Below are positions 36,751 to 46,829 of a stretch of DNA of 47,386 nt, piece after piece. The stretch is from Ancalomicrobiaceae bacterium (GTDB taxonomy: Bacteria; Pseudomonadota; Alphaproteobacteria; Rhizobiales; Ancalomicrobiaceae). The stretch is from contig JARLIU010000283.1 of NCBI GenBank assembly GCA_031291595.1, positions 1 through 47,386 of the forward strand, in the 5' to 3' direction. How positions within the stretch are numbered: position 1 is the first letter of the stretch; the number at the start of each line of letters is the position of its first letter. A program made the translations under genes and the position numbers. The notes below the pieces were generated by a model. That model was not told the DNA's origin. It worked only from the letters and a program-made list of their open reading frames with translations, and ran no database searches.

Positions 36751-38748
36751 TCAAGCTTCTTCGCGTTCCCGCCTGACGTCCGGCGGCACGGCCTCGTCGG
36801 TCAACACCGCCAGCGCCTCGTCGAGGGAGACGATCCGGTTCTCCTGGCTGCCGAAGCGGCGCAGCGCCACCTTGCCCTCTTCCGCCTCGCGTTTGCCAAC
36901 GACAAGGATGACCGGGACTTTCGCCAGCGAATGTTCGCGCACCTTGAGGTTGATCTTCTCGTTGCGAAGATCGGTCTCGGCCCTGAGGCCGGCGCGCTTC
37001 AGCTTCGCCAGCACCTTCTTGGCATAGTCGTCGGCATCCGACACGATGGTGGCGACGACCACCTGCACCGGTGCCAGCCAGAGCGGGAAGTTGCCGGTGA
37101 AGTGTTCGATCAGGATGCCGAGGAAGCGCTCCATCGAGCCGCAGATGGCGCGATGGATCATCACCGGCTCCTGCTTCGAGCCGTCGGCTGCGACATAGAA
37201 GGCGCCGAAGCGCTCCGGCAGGTTGAAGTCGACCTGGGTGGTGCCGCACTGCCATTCGCGGCCGATGGCGTCCTTCAGCGTGTATTCGAACTTCGGGCCA
37301 TAGAAGGCGCCCTCGCCGGGGTTGATGCCGGTCTTGATGCGGCCGCCGGATCCTAAAGCGATGCGCTCCAGCACTTCGGTCATCACCGCTTCGGCGCGAT
37401 CCCAAAGGTCGTCGGAGCCGACCCGCTTGTCGGGGCGCGTCGACAGTTTGACGATGATGTCGTCGAAGCCGAAGTCCTTGTAGACCGACAGGATCAACTC
37501 GTTGATCTTCATGCACTCTTCGGCCAGGTGCTCGTCGGTGCAGAAGATGTGCGCGTCGTCCTGGGTGAAGCCGCGCACGCGCATCAGCCCGTGCATGGCA
37601 CCCGACGCCTCGTAGCGGTGGACGACGCCGAATTCGGCCAGCCGCATCGGCAGATCGCGGTAGGATTTCAGCCCGTGCTTGAAGATCTGGATGTGGCCGG
37701 GGCAGTTCATCGGTTTCAAGGCGAACAGCCGCTTGTCCTCGGCCTCGTCGCCGGCCGACTGCACGCCGAACATGTTCTCGCGGTACCAGCCCCAGTGGCC
37801 CGAGGTCTCCCATAAGACCTTGTCGAGCACCTGCGGCGCGTTGACCTCCTGGTAGTCCTCCTTCAGACGGCGGCGCATGTAGGCGACCAGTTCCTGGAAC
37901 ACCGTCCAGCCCTTGCCGTGCCAGAACACCACGCCCGGGCCCTCCTCCTGGAAATGGAACAGGTCCAGTTCGCGGCCGAGCTTCCTGTGGTCGCGCTTTT
38001 CCGCCTCTTCCAGCATGGTCAGATAGGCCGCGAGGTCCTTGTCCGACACCCAGGCGGTGCCGTAGATGCGGGAGAGCATCGGGTTGTTGTGGTCGCCGCG
38101 CCAATAGGCGCCAGCCACCTTGGTCAGCTTGAACGCCGTACCGATCTGGCCGGTCGACACCATGTGCGGGCCGCGGCAGAGGTCGAACCAGTCGCCCTGA
38201 CGATAGATCTTGATCGTCTGATCGGCGGAAATGGCATCGACCAGCTCGACCTTGAAGGTCTCGCCTTTGTTGGCAAACACCTGCTTCGCCTCGTCGCGGC
38301 TCCAGACTTCCTTGGTGAACGGCTTGTTGCGGGCGATGATCTCCCGCATCTTGGCTTCGATCAGGCCCAATTCGTCGATGGCGAAGGGCTTCGGATTGCC
38401 GGCTCCGTCGGTGCGATAGAAGTCGTAATAGAAGCCGTTCTCGATGGACGGGCCGATGGTCACCTGCGTGCCGGGGAACAATTCCTGCACGGCTTCAGCC
38501 ATGACATGAGCCGCATCGTGGCGGATGAGGTCCAAGGCCTCATCCGAATCGCGGGTAACGAATTCGAGCCGGGCGCCCGTGGTGATCGGGTCGACGAGAT
38601 CCCCCAATTGGCCGTCGAGCTTGATGGCGATGGCTTTCTTGGCCAGCGACTTGGCGATCGATTCGGCGACCGCCAGACCGGTCGTGCCGCTGGCGAACTC
38701 GCGCACTGCGCCATCGGGGAAGGTGAGGGAAATCATCGGGGCATTCAT
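36751..38748 (-). CDS. thrS: threonyl-tRNA synthetase
   Basis: A 665-residue class II synthetase that charges tRNA(Thr). The order is TGS domain (1-60), editing domain with H77-D-A-A-H81 and the later C-R-G-P-H, then the catalytic core with zinc ligands in [16 protein letters not shown] and H-R-A-I-C-G-S motifs, and the anticodon-binding domain at the end. Motif 2 is [14 protein letters not shown] 38748 gives M-N-A-P-M-I-S-L-T, normal for the family. In relatives yidD lies close by; here a two-gene AT-richer island separates them. Confidence 0.97.
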   Translation of the reverse strand: MNAPMISLTFPDGAVREFASGTTGLAVAESIAKSLAKKAIAIKLDGQLGDLVDPITTGARLEFVTRDSDEALDLIRHDAAHVMAEAVQELFPGTQVTIGPSIENGFYYDFYRTDGAGNPKPFAIDELGLIEAKMREIIARNKPFTKEVWSRDEAKQVFANKGETFKVELVDAISADQTIKIYRQGDWFDLCRGPHMVSTGQIGTAFKLTKVAGAYWRGDHNNPMLSRIYGTAWVSDKDLAAYLTMLEEAEKRDHRKLGRELDLFHFQEEGPGVVFWHGKGWTVFQELVAYMRRRLKEDYQEVNAPQVLDKVLWETSGHWGWYRENMFGVQSAGDEAEDKRLFALKPMNCPGHIQIFKHGLKSYRDLPMRLAEFGVVHRYEASGAMHGLMRVRGFTQDDAHIFCTDEHLAEECMKINELILSVYKDFGFDDIIVKLSTRPDKRVGSDDLWDRAEAVMTEVLERIALGSGGRIKTGINPGEGAFYGPKFEYTLKDAIGREWQCGTTQVDFNLPERFGAFYVAADGSKQEPVMIHRAICGSMERFLGILIEHFTGNFPLWLAPVQVVVATIVSDADDYAKKVLAKLKRAGLRAETDLRNEKINLKVREHSLAKVPVILVVGKREAEEGKVALRRFGSQENRIVSLDEALAVLTDEAVPPDVRREREEA

Positions 38749-38841
38749 GGGCTACGGCTCCTACAAGCTCACTCCCGGCCACTCTCCGGGTAAGCGATTC
38801 GAGAAGCGCTTCTATACTGATTGAGGATACAATCGTCCACC

Positions 38842-38864
38842 CACAAGCCCTTGCTGAGCTTGTG
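38842..38864 (-). terminator. hairpin past the dCTP deaminase-like gene
   Basis: CACAAGC at 38842-38848 and GCTTGTG at 38858-38864 form a 7-bp stem with a 9-nt loop, 22 nt beyond the stop codon of the 38887 gene. There is no T-run, so its role is uncertain. Confidence 0.35.
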
Positions 38865-38886
38865 CTTGCCTCATTAACGACGACGG

Positions 38887-39444
38887 TCACCGTGCAGCCA
38901 GTTGTCCGGCAAATTGCCCCTGATAGCCTTTCTCAGGAACTCCGAGAGTCGTTTCAAAAATGAGCTGACAGATATTCATTCCTGAACGAAGCCTGATCGG
39001 AAGAGGGCCGAAGTTAATGATCTCCAATTGGATTTGGCCACTGAATCCAGCGTGGATGGTTGGCGCTGTAATGTGGACTGCAAGACCGAGCCGTGCCAGA
39101 GAACTCTTACCTTCGACTCTGCCCGCAAGTCGCGCGGTCGGTTTCAGTCCGATCTTTTCTTTCGTCCAGGCGAGAACCAGTTGTTGTGGCGGAAGAATGT
39201 AACCGTCTGCAGTAATCTCCCGCTTCTCTGCCAATGCTGTAAGCGCGGATGCAAATGAATACCCTGGCTTCCCAGGATCGACCGTGGTCTCGACGCCATC
39301 GATGCGCTGTTTGAAGATCTGTAGATATTGGTCCAAGCGAAGATCGAGGCTGGTCGACGAATAGGCACTGGCGTCGGGTTCTGGAGTCACGTCAATCAGA
39401 CCAGAACTTAGCGATATACCGATCTCCCTATCCGTCAGAATCAC
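38887..39444 (-). CDS. divergent dCTP deaminase-like protein
   Basis: A 185-residue protein of the dCTP deaminase/dUTPase (trimeric) fold. It opens M-I-L-T-D-R-E-I, has S-L-D-L-R-L-D near 32-38, V-E-G-K-S-S-L-A-R-L-G-L at 110-121, and F-S-G-Q-I-Q-L-E141 with the likely catalytic Glu, then P-I-R-L-R-S-G-M-N-I-C-Q-L. The place where relatives have I-D-P-G-F reads I-H131-A-G-F, so the usual Asp is missing. It does not look like the usual proteobacterial Dcd and is probably an extra copy. The start is GTG 39444, one base after the stop of the preceding small gene and 7 nt from GGAG, indicating coupling. Flanking composition is AT-richer than the genome. A role in nucleotide pool control or phage defence is possible. 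Confidence 0.8.
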   Translation of the reverse strand: MILTDREIGISLSSGLIDVTPEPDASAYSSTSLDLRLDQYLQIFKQRIDGVETTVDPGKPGYSFASALTALAEKREITADGYILPPQQLVLAWTKEKIGLKPTARLAGRVEGKSSLARLGLAVHITAPTIHAGFSGQIQLEIINFGPLPIRLRSGMNICQLIFETTLGVPEKGYQGQFAGQLAAR

Positions 39445-39445
39445 G

Positions 39446-39691
39446 CTACATCTCCGTCAATTGCTTCAGATCTACCCACACCCGCCAATTACCGCGCATT
39501 GTTTCCCGAGGCAATTCAACAAGCACATGACCATTTGAACGTCCAACAGGAAATCCCACGGGAATGGAATCTTGCTCGATCTGGCTTCCATCCACAAACA
39601 ACTCTTCGCGGCCATCCCGCGTCGTGATCGTCACTAGCTGCTCGCTCGGATGCATTCCAGCGGTAGCACCGGCAATGGTTAGGCGCATCAT
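39446..39691 (-). CDS. 81-residue protein of unknown function, coupled to the deaminase-like gene
   Basis: I do not recognise this protein. It has 81 residues (M-M-R-L-T-I-A-G-A-T-A-G-M-H) and alternating hydrophobic/polar stretches such as Q-L-V-T-I-T-T-R-D-G-R and H-V-L-V-E-L-P-R-E-T, suggesting a small beta-rich fold with no signal peptide or membrane segment. ATG 39691 has GAGAG 5 nt before it; a longer in-frame start at 39739 overlaps the promoter. The TAG stop is followed after one base by the GTG of the deaminase-like gene, so the two are one operon. Function could be a regulator, inhibitor or partner of the deaminase; this is inference. Confidence 0.6.
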   Translation of the reverse strand: MMRLTIAGATAGMHPSEQLVTITTRDGREELFVDGSQIEQDSIPVGFPVGRSNGHVLVELPRETMRGNWRVWVDLKQLTEM

Positions 39692-39709
39692 GACAGCTCT
39701 CTCATCGAT

Positions 39710-39718
39710 TGTATAACA
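39710..39718 (-). promoter_or_regulatory. extended -10 promoter of the two-gene island
   Basis: On the minus strand the bases read TGTTATACA, matching the TGn-TATAAT extended -10 pattern. Transcription would start near 39703, about 12 nt before ATG 39691. No good -35 box is seen, as is usual for extended -10 promoters. Confidence 0.5.
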
Positions 39719-39845
39719 GTTTAGCATGTATCGGCACATTGCCTGAGTCTTCCAACTTAGGCCAGCAGGCTCCGCTATCTCCGTACCAGGTTGTCGGAAT
39801 GATCCCCAAGATATATATGTTCATGATACGTTCTTGTCAAGTATT

Positions 39846-40178
39846 TCACCGCGCGGTCCACGGCCGCCACCAGCGATAGGCGAGGGGGAGCGCATCGGGG
39901 ACAGGGTCGAAGCCCGAGCCACCCCACGGATGGCAGGACAGGATGCGGCGGAGCCCCATCCAGCCGCCGGCCCACAATCCGTGCCGGGCGATGGCCTCTT
40001 CGGTGTACTCCGAGCAGGTCGGCAGATAGCGGCAGGAGCGGCCGAGGATCGCAGAAAGGGTCAGCCGGTAGAGGCGGATCAGCAGCCGCGCGAGCAGGAC
40101 GTGCGGGCGGGCAAACGTCAGCGGCGGCGACGACGGTCGCGCCGGGCTCTCCGGACCATGCTCATGCTGCGCGCACAT
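39846..40178 (-). CDS. yidD: membrane protein insertion efficiency factor YidD
   Basis: A 110-residue peripheral membrane protein that assists YidC. The core L-L-I-R-L-Y-R-L-T-L-S, C-R-Y-L-P-T-C-S-E-Y, A-I-A-R-H-G-L-W-A-G-G-W and R-I-L-S-C-H-P-W-G-G-S-G-F-D-P-V-P is the complete YidD signature, with all three conserved cysteines. ATG 40178 has GGAAG 8 nt before it; an in-frame extension to 40280 runs into a repeat and is rejected. It stands alone here rather than in the rpmH-rnpA-yidC cluster, which is normal for Hyphomicrobiales. Confidence 0.95.
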   Translation of the reverse strand: MCAQHEHGPESPARPSSPPLTFARPHVLLARLLIRLYRLTLSAILGRSCRYLPTCSEYTEEAIARHGLWAGGWMGLRRILSCHPWGGSGFDPVPDALPLAYRWWRPWTAR

Positions 40179-40217
40179 GGACTGAGCTTCCAATGTCCCG
40201 AATTGTCTTTGCCAGGA

Positions 40218-40365
40218 TACCCCCCATCCGCCCTTCGGGCACCTTCCCCCACAAGGGGGGAAGGAGATGGAGCCGCACACACACCGGTCGCGTCAAGGCT
40301 CGTTCTTGCCCCATCGTCCTCCCCCCTTGTGGGGGAGGATGCCCGAAGGGCAGGAGGGGGGGGTA
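40218..40365. repeat. pair of inverted ~53-bp dispersed repeats
   Basis: The arms 40218-40270 and 40311-40365 are near-perfect reverse complements, each with CCGCCCTTCGGGCA-like and CCCCCACAAGGGGGG-like palindromic cores. The spacer is 40 nt. Each arm resembles the CCCTCATCC-GCCCTTCGGGCACC-TTCTCCC-ACAAGGGGAGAAGG units that are dispersed in many Hyphomicrobiales genomes. Together they could fold into a long stem upstream of yidD and past rsmB. Confidence 0.8.
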
Positions 40366-40437
40366 GGCAAGGGGCGATATCCGAACGGTCCGGCATGACC
40401 AAGGGCTGAAAGCCAAGATAGCGCGTCGTTGCCTGCC

Positions 40438-41748
40438 TCAATCCCGCGCCATCACCGCAACGAAAAAGCCGTCGGTTCCTGCCGTTGCCGGCGTGAGGCG
40501 CAACACCGGGCCGATGCGCTCGTCGATATGCACGAACGGCCTGAGCTTGGCGGCGGTCGCCGCATCGGTCTTGGCGAGGCGCTCCAGCGGATCGACGATG
40601 CCGAAGCCGGCATGACGGCGCATGAACGCCTCGACGCGGTCCTCGTTCTCCTCCGCCAGCACCGAGCAGGTGATGTAGACGAGCCGGCCGCCACCGACTT
40701 TGACGAAGCCGGCGGCATCGTCGAGCACGGCGTCCTGCTCTTCCATGCGGGTGGTCAGATAGGCCTCCGTCAGCCGCCACTTGGCGTCGGGCCGGCGGCG
40801 CCAGGTGCCGGTGCCCGAGCACGGCGCATCGACCAGGACGAGGTCCATTTTTCCCAAGAGATCGGCGAGCACGTCGTCCCTGCCCGGCGAACGCGGCTGG
40901 ATGTTGCGGGCTCCCGCCCGAGCGGTACGATCGTAGAGATCGTGCATGCGGCGCTTTTCCGAATCGTAGGCGTAGATCTGGCCCTTGCCGCCCATCAGCG
41001 CCGCGAGCGCCAGCGACTTGCCGCCAGCGCCGGCACACAGGTCGAGCACCTGACCGTCGCCCGTCGGTGCCGCGACGAGGGCGGCGATCTGCGAGCCCTC
41101 ATCCTGGATCTCGATCAGCCCCTTCAAGTACGCCGGCTCGCTTTCCACATGCGGCGCGCGGGCCGGACCGGATCCGATGGCGACGCGAATGCCGACGGGG
41201 GACAGCCGCGACGGCGTGACCGGCAGATCACCCAATTGCTTCAAAGCCTTGCCGCGATCGCCTTTCAGCGTATTGACCCGCAGGTCGACCGGCGCGCGCT
41301 CGGTCAGGGCGCGGCCTTCCTCGGCGAGGCGGATGCCGTAGACCCGGGAAAGCGACGGCATCAGCCATTCAGGCAGGTCGGCGGCGACATGCTCCGGCGC
41401 GTCCGACACGTCGGCAGCGGCAAGCCTTGCCGCCTCATCGTCGCTGAGGGGCGAGGGCGCATGCGGCTCGGCAAGCGCGGCGGTGAGCGCCTCCACCCCG
41501 CGGCCCCAGCCGATCGCATAGGCGGCCAGGATCGCGGCGCGCGGGCTTTGATCGCCGACGATATGGGCGAACGACGAGCGCCGTCTCAGCGCGTCATAGA
41601 CGAGGTTGCCGATCGCGGCGCGATCGCCCGAGCCGGCGAAGCGATGCTTCACGCCCCAATCCTTCAGCGCCTCCGACACCGGCCGGTGGTGGGTCTCGAT
41701 GTCTGCGAGCACCGCGATCGCGGCCTCGATCCGTCCGCCGTCGCGCAT
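40438..41748 (-). CDS. RsmB/NOP family RNA (cytosine-5) methyltransferase
   Basis: A 436-residue protein related to 16S rRNA m5C methyltransferase RsmB. It has an N-terminal NusB-like helical part (D-R-A-A-I-G-N-L-V-Y-D-A-L-R-R-R), the SAM-binding L-D-L-C-A-G-A-G-G-K-S, and two catalytic cysteine motifs, V-D-A-P-C-S-G-T-G and V-Y-I-T-C-S-V. ATG 41748 shares its A with the TAA stop of the MAPEG gene (TAATG), giving tight coupling; the frame continues upstream but overlaps the MAPEG gene. Exact rRNA target is inferred from the family. Confidence 0.9.
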   Translation of the reverse strand: MRDGGRIEAAIAVLADIETHHRPVSEALKDWGVKHRFAGSGDRAAIGNLVYDALRRRSSFAHIVGDQSPRAAILAAYAIGWGRGVEALTAALAEPHAPSPLSDDEAARLAAADVSDAPEHVAADLPEWLMPSLSRVYGIRLAEEGRALTERAPVDLRVNTLKGDRGKALKQLGDLPVTPSRLSPVGIRVAIGSGPARAPHVESEPAYLKGLIEIQDEGSQIAALVAAPTGDGQVLDLCAGAGGKSLALAALMGGKGQIYAYDSEKRRMHDLYDRTARAGARNIQPRSPGRDDVLADLLGKMDLVLVDAPCSGTGTWRRRPDAKWRLTEAYLTTRMEEQDAVLDDAAGFVKVGGGRLVYITCSVLAEENEDRVEAFMRRHAGFGIVDPLERLAKTDAATAAKLRPFVHIDERIGPVLRLTPATAGTDGFFVAVMARD

Positions 41749-42179
41749 TAGATCTGGATCCCGAAGATGAGGTCGATGATGATGATGGCCGTCATGGCGA
41801 AGAGGGCCGCGACGCCGATGGAGAAGACGCGGCTGCGCTGGACGACGTCGTTGTTGGTGGCGTGAACGCACGTATGACCGATGCGCGACGCTAGATAGAG
41901 GAAGCCGAGCGCGGCGTAGATGAGGCTGGCGACATGCAGATGCAGCGCCAGCAGGACCAGCGCGTAGAAGATCGTCGGCGTCTCGAATTGGTTGGCGAAA
42001 TTGTTCGAGACCTTGCGCACGTCGTCGGGCCACCCGGTCGATCCGAGCGCGATATCGCCCTTGATGCGACCCGCGGCGGCTGCGCCGAAGCGGGCGCGCG
42101 CCATCATGCCCGCGACGAGGAACGTCCACACAATCTGGCAGAGAAAGGCGGCGACGAGCAGTTTCTCGGCGAACGTCAT
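41748..42179 (-). CDS. MAPEG family membrane protein
   Basis: A 143-residue protein with four hydrophobic helices (M-T-F-A-E-K-L-L-V-A-A-F-L-C-Q-I-V-W, then Q-F-E-T-P-T-I-F-Y-A-L-V, then L-G-F-L-Y-L-A-S-R-I-G-H, then A-M-T-A-I-I-I-I-D-L-I-F). F-E-T-P and A-S-R-I-G-H are typical of MAPEG (membrane-associated eicosanoid/glutathione) proteins. Bacterial members are mostly uncharacterised. ATG 42179 is preferred over an in-frame start at 42284 because the first helix starts there. It overlaps rsmB by one base and lies 55 nt past guaB, so the three may be cotranscribed. Confidence 0.85.
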   Translation of the reverse strand: MTFAEKLLVAAFLCQIVWTFLVAGMMARARFGAAAAGRIKGDIALGSTGWPDDVRKVSNNFANQFETPTIFYALVLLALHLHVASLIYAALGFLYLASRIGHTCVHATNNDVVQRSRVFSIGVAALFAMTAIIIIDLIFGIQI

Positions 42180-42234
42180 GCGGGTTCCCGTTTTCTGGCG
42201 CTGATCGAGGGCCGGCGCCGTCCGCCGTCGCGCA

Positions 42235-43926
<1,692 letters not shown>

Positions 43927-44080
43927 TCAAGTTGGCGCTGGCTGGTAACACGGAACGGGCAAAAGGGGAAGGGCGAGGTTGGCTGTCCTGGATGATTGCC
44001 GTGGTTGGCCGCATCCGGTCGCATCATTGACACGAATCCGAGGATCAATGGGCCGGGGCACAATCTGGAAGGCAGTGATC

Positions 44081-45673
44081 ATGGCCGCGTTGCTGTTGGG
44101 AAGGCCCTTGACGTCGATCGCCCTCCTGGTTCTCCTCCTGTCGTCGGCCGCCGCGGCCGAGGAGACACCTTCGGCGCCGCAGCCCGAGCAAACTCAGGCG
44201 GCGCCACAGCCGGCCAACCCGTCGCCGGGTCCGCAACCCCGGCGCGATCAAGCGCAGTCGCCGCACGAACAGGGTGTCGATCCGCCGGCCGCCGAGAAGG
44301 GGCGGTTACCTGCCGATTCCGTCACGCATCAGACGATCGCATTGATGGATCGCCGGCTTGCCTTCACCGCAACGGCCGGCTCGATCCGGCTCGCCGACGA
44401 CAAAGGCGAGCCGGAAGCCGATATCGCCTATACCGCCTATCAGCTCGACGGTCAGGATACGGCGACGCGGCCGGTCACCTTCTTTTTCAACGGCGGACCG
44501 GGCTCGGCTTCGGCCTGGCTGCAATTGGGGAACACCGGTCCCTGGCGCATCGCCATGTCGGGAGAGGCGCTGTCGGCATCGGCGCCGCCGGAGCTTCATC
44601 CCAACGCCGAGACCTGGCTCGATTTCACCGATCTCGTGTTCATCGATCCGGTCGGCACCGGCTACAGCCACTTCGCCACATCGAAGGAAGAGGTGCGCAA
44701 GCGTTATCTTTCCGTCGAAGGCGACGCCCGCTCGATCGCGCTGACAATCCGTCGCTGGCTCGAACAGCACAATCGGCTCACTTCGCCGAAATTCGTCGTC
44801 GGCGAAAGCTACGGCGGCATTCGCGGCCCCAAGGTGGTGCGCTACCTGCAGTCACGCGAAGGCGTCGGCGTCCGCGGCCTGATCCTCATCTCGCCCGTCA
44901 TCGACTTCCGCGAATACGGCGGGACGAGCCTGTTGCACTATGTCGCCAGCCTGCCGACCATGGCAGCGGTGGCCCGCGAGGCCAAGGCGCCGGTGACGCG
45001 CGCCGACATGGCGGATGTCGAGCACTATGCCGCGACCGACTTCCTCATCGATCTGGTCAAGGGGGAGGTCGATACCGACGCCACCAATCGCGTCGCGGAC
45101 CGGCTGGCAGACCTGACCGGCCTCGATCGGGCGGTGACGCGGCGGCTGGCCGGGCGACTTGACGCCAACGAGTTCCGCCGCGAATTCGATCGGCGCAACG
45201 GGCGAGTGACCGGCGCCTATGACGCGTCGGTCTCCGGCATCGATCCCTACCCGGATTCGAGCTTCTACCATTTCGAAGACCCGTCGGGGGACCCGCTCAT
45301 CGCGCCGTTGACCAGCGCCGTCGTCGACTTGACCAGAACGAGACTCAATTGGCGGCCCGAGGGGTCCTACCAGTTGCTGAACAGTGCGGTCAACGATGCC
45401 TGGGACTGGAAACATGGCCCGAATCCGCCGGGATCGATCGGACAGTTGCGGCAGATCCTGGCCGGCGATCCGAAGCTGAAGCTTGTGGTGGCACACGGCT
45501 TGTTCGATCTGGTGGCCCCGTATTTCGGCTCCAAGATGCTGCTCGACCAACTGCCCGCCTATGCCGGCCACGGCCGGGTGAAGCTGGTCGTCTATCCCGG
45601 CGGGCACATGTTCTATTCGCGCGATGCCTCGCGCCAGGCGTTGCGGTCGGAAGCCGAGGCGATGATGAAATGA
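44081..45673 (+). CDS. exported serine carboxypeptidase-like protein (peptidase S10)
   Basis: A 530-residue alpha/beta-hydrolase-fold peptidase with a signal peptide (S-I-A-L-L-V-L-L-L-S-S-A-A-A-A) followed by a Pro/Gln-rich segment (27-75). S10 features are complete: N-G-G-P-G-S-A-S at 137-144 (oxyanion), nucleophile Ser243 in G-E-S-Y-G-G, Asp476 in G-L-F-D-L-V, and His509 in P-G-G-H-M-F-Y. It should remove C-terminal residues from peptides in the periplasm. S10 enzymes are best known from eukaryotes but occur in many bacteria. ATG 44081 is chosen because AAGG lies 8 nt before it and the signal peptide starts there. It is divergent from guaB. Confidence 0.88.
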   Translation: MAALLLGRPLTSIALLVLLLSSAAAAEETPSAPQPEQTQAAPQPANPSPGPQPRRDQAQSPHEQGVDPPAAEKGRLPADSVTHQTIALMDRRLAFTATAGSIRLADDKGEPEADIAYTAYQLDGQDTATRPVTFFFNGGPGSASAWLQLGNTGPWRIAMSGEALSASAPPELHPNAETWLDFTDLVFIDPVGTGYSHFATSKEEVRKRYLSVEGDARSIALTIRRWLEQHNRLTSPKFVVGESYGGIRGPKVVRYLQSREGVGVRGLILISPVIDFREYGGTSLLHYVASLPTMAAVAREAKAPVTRADMADVEHYAATDFLIDLVKGEVDTDATNRVADRLADLTGLDRAVTRRLAGRLDANEFRREFDRRNGRVTGAYDASVSGIDPYPDSSFYHFEDPSGDPLIAPLTSAVVDLTRTRLNWRPEGSYQLLNSAVNDAWDWKHGPNPPGSIGQLRQILAGDPKLKLVVAHGLFDLVAPYFGSKMLLDQLPAYAGHGRVKLVVYPGGHMFYSRDASRQALRSEAEAMMK

Positions 45674-45744
45674 GACGAATAGGGGGATCGGTCAAGTTAC
45701 CCCTGGCCGACGGATGCACTCTTGGAATGTCTTGCATATAAGTT

Positions 45745-45821
45745 CGTCAATGCGAGCGGAGCGAAGCAATCCAGACTTTCTTCTTGGCTTTCTGGATTGC
45801 TTCGCTCCGCCCGCAATGACG
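45745..45821. repeat. dispersed hairpin repeat (AAGCAATCCAGA type), copy 2
   Basis: GCGGAGCGAAGCAATCCAGA at 45756-45775 and its exact 20-nt complement at 45791-45810 form a perfect stem with a 15-nt loop; outer bases CGTCAATGCG and CGCAATGACG nearly extend it. It is the same family as 27711-27794. It lies between the converging carboxypeptidase and aldo/keto reductase genes and could act as a two-way terminator. Confidence 0.85.
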
Positions 45822-45857
45822 AAGGTCTGTATTCGGACGACTAATCCAAGACCGTCC

Positions 45858-46733
45858 TCAAGCCGCCTTTGCGGCCACTCCGTCCAGCTCCCGCATCGCC
45901 GCCTCGTCCAGCGTGATCTCGGCGGCGGCCAGGTTCTCCCGCAGGTGGACGCGCGACGAGGTGCCGGGGATAAGGAGGATGTTGGGCGAGCGCTGCAACA
46001 GCCAGGCGAGCGCCAGCTGCATCGGCGTGACATCGAGGCGCTTGGCGACGGTCTCGAGCGTGGCGGACTGCAACGGCGAGAAGCCGCCGAGCGGGAAGAA
46101 TGGCACGTAGGCGATGCCATCCTTGGCCAGCGCGTCGATCAGCGCGTCGTCGGAGCGGTTGGCGATGTTGTACAGGTTCTGCACGCAGACGATGTCGACG
46201 AGCTTGCGCGCGTCTTCGACCTGCCGCGCCGTGACGTTGGACAGCCCGATGTGGCGGATCAGGCCGTCGCGCTGCATCTCGGCCAGCGCTTGCAGCTGTG
46301 GCGTGATGTCGACGTCTTCGGGCGCATGGACGCCGTGGATATTGCGGTAATTGACCACCTCGATCTGCTCGAGCCCGAGGTTCGTCAGATTGTCGTGGAT
46401 GGCGCTCCTGAGCTCCGCGGGCGCGTTGGCCGGCAGCCACGAGGCGTCGGCGCCGCGTTTGGCCCCGATCTTGGTGACGAGGACGAGATCGGCCGGGTAG
46501 GGGGCGAGTGCCTCGCGGATCAGCTGGTTGGTGATATGCGGGCCGTAGAAGTCGCTGGTGTCGATGTGGTCGACGCCGGCCGCCACGGCGGCGCGCAGCA
46601 CCGCGATCGCCTGATCGTGATCCTTCGGCGGGCCGAACACGCCGGGACCGGCGAGTTGCATGGCGCCGTAACCGAGACGGTGCACGTCGCGATGGCCGAG
46701 ACGAAAGCTGCCGGATGTGTCGAGATTGCTCAT
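45858..46733 (-). CDS. aldo/keto reductase
   Basis: A 291-residue (beta/alpha)8 NADPH-dependent oxidoreductase. The catalytic residues Asp58 and Tyr63 are in H-I-D-T-S-D-F-Y-G, and Lys88 in V-L-V-T-K-I-G; the usual His position appears to read N-Y-R, a change seen in some bacterial members. The cofactor segment I-P-G-T-S-S-R-V-H-L-R-E-N-L is present near the C-terminus. ATG 46733 has GAGGG shortly before it; the frame stays open upstream into the LysR gene on the other strand and that part is rejected. Substrate unknown; the divergent LysR gene probably regulates it. Confidence 0.9.
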   Translation of the reverse strand: MSNLDTSGSFRLGHRDVHRLGYGAMQLAGPGVFGPPKDHDQAIAVLRAAVAAGVDHIDTSDFYGPHITNQLIREALAPYPADLVLVTKIGAKRGADASWLPANAPAELRSAIHDNLTNLGLEQIEVVNYRNIHGVHAPEDVDITPQLQALAEMQRDGLIRHIGLSNVTARQVEDARKLVDIVCVQNLYNIANRSDDALIDALAKDGIAYVPFFPLGGFSPLQSATLETVAKRLDVTPMQLALAWLLQRSPNILLIPGTSSRVHLRENLAAAEITLDEAAMRELDGVAAKAA

Positions 46734-46791
46734 GGGAGGTTCCCTCATTGCCGAAGCTGCCAACATAGAGGTTGCGGGATTGCCGGATAAG

Positions 46792-46816
46792 CCGATACAA
46801 TCGGCACATACTGTGC
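46792..46816. promoter_or_regulatory. overlapping dyads between the reductase and LysR genes
   Basis: CCGAT-ACA-ATCGG (46792-46804) and GCACA-TAC-TGTGC (46804-46816) are two perfect dyads placed end to end in the 96-nt divergent spacer, 14 nt before the LysR start codon. Adjacent dyads of this kind are expected for LysR-type autoregulation and control of the divergent target. Confidence 0.55.
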
Positions 46817-46829
46817 GGATATACGAACA

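Noticed and set aside
38749-38886. tRNA or attachment site next to thrS that could explain the island
   Set aside because: I looked for a cloverleaf and for direct repeats flanking 38887-39691 and saw none by eye.
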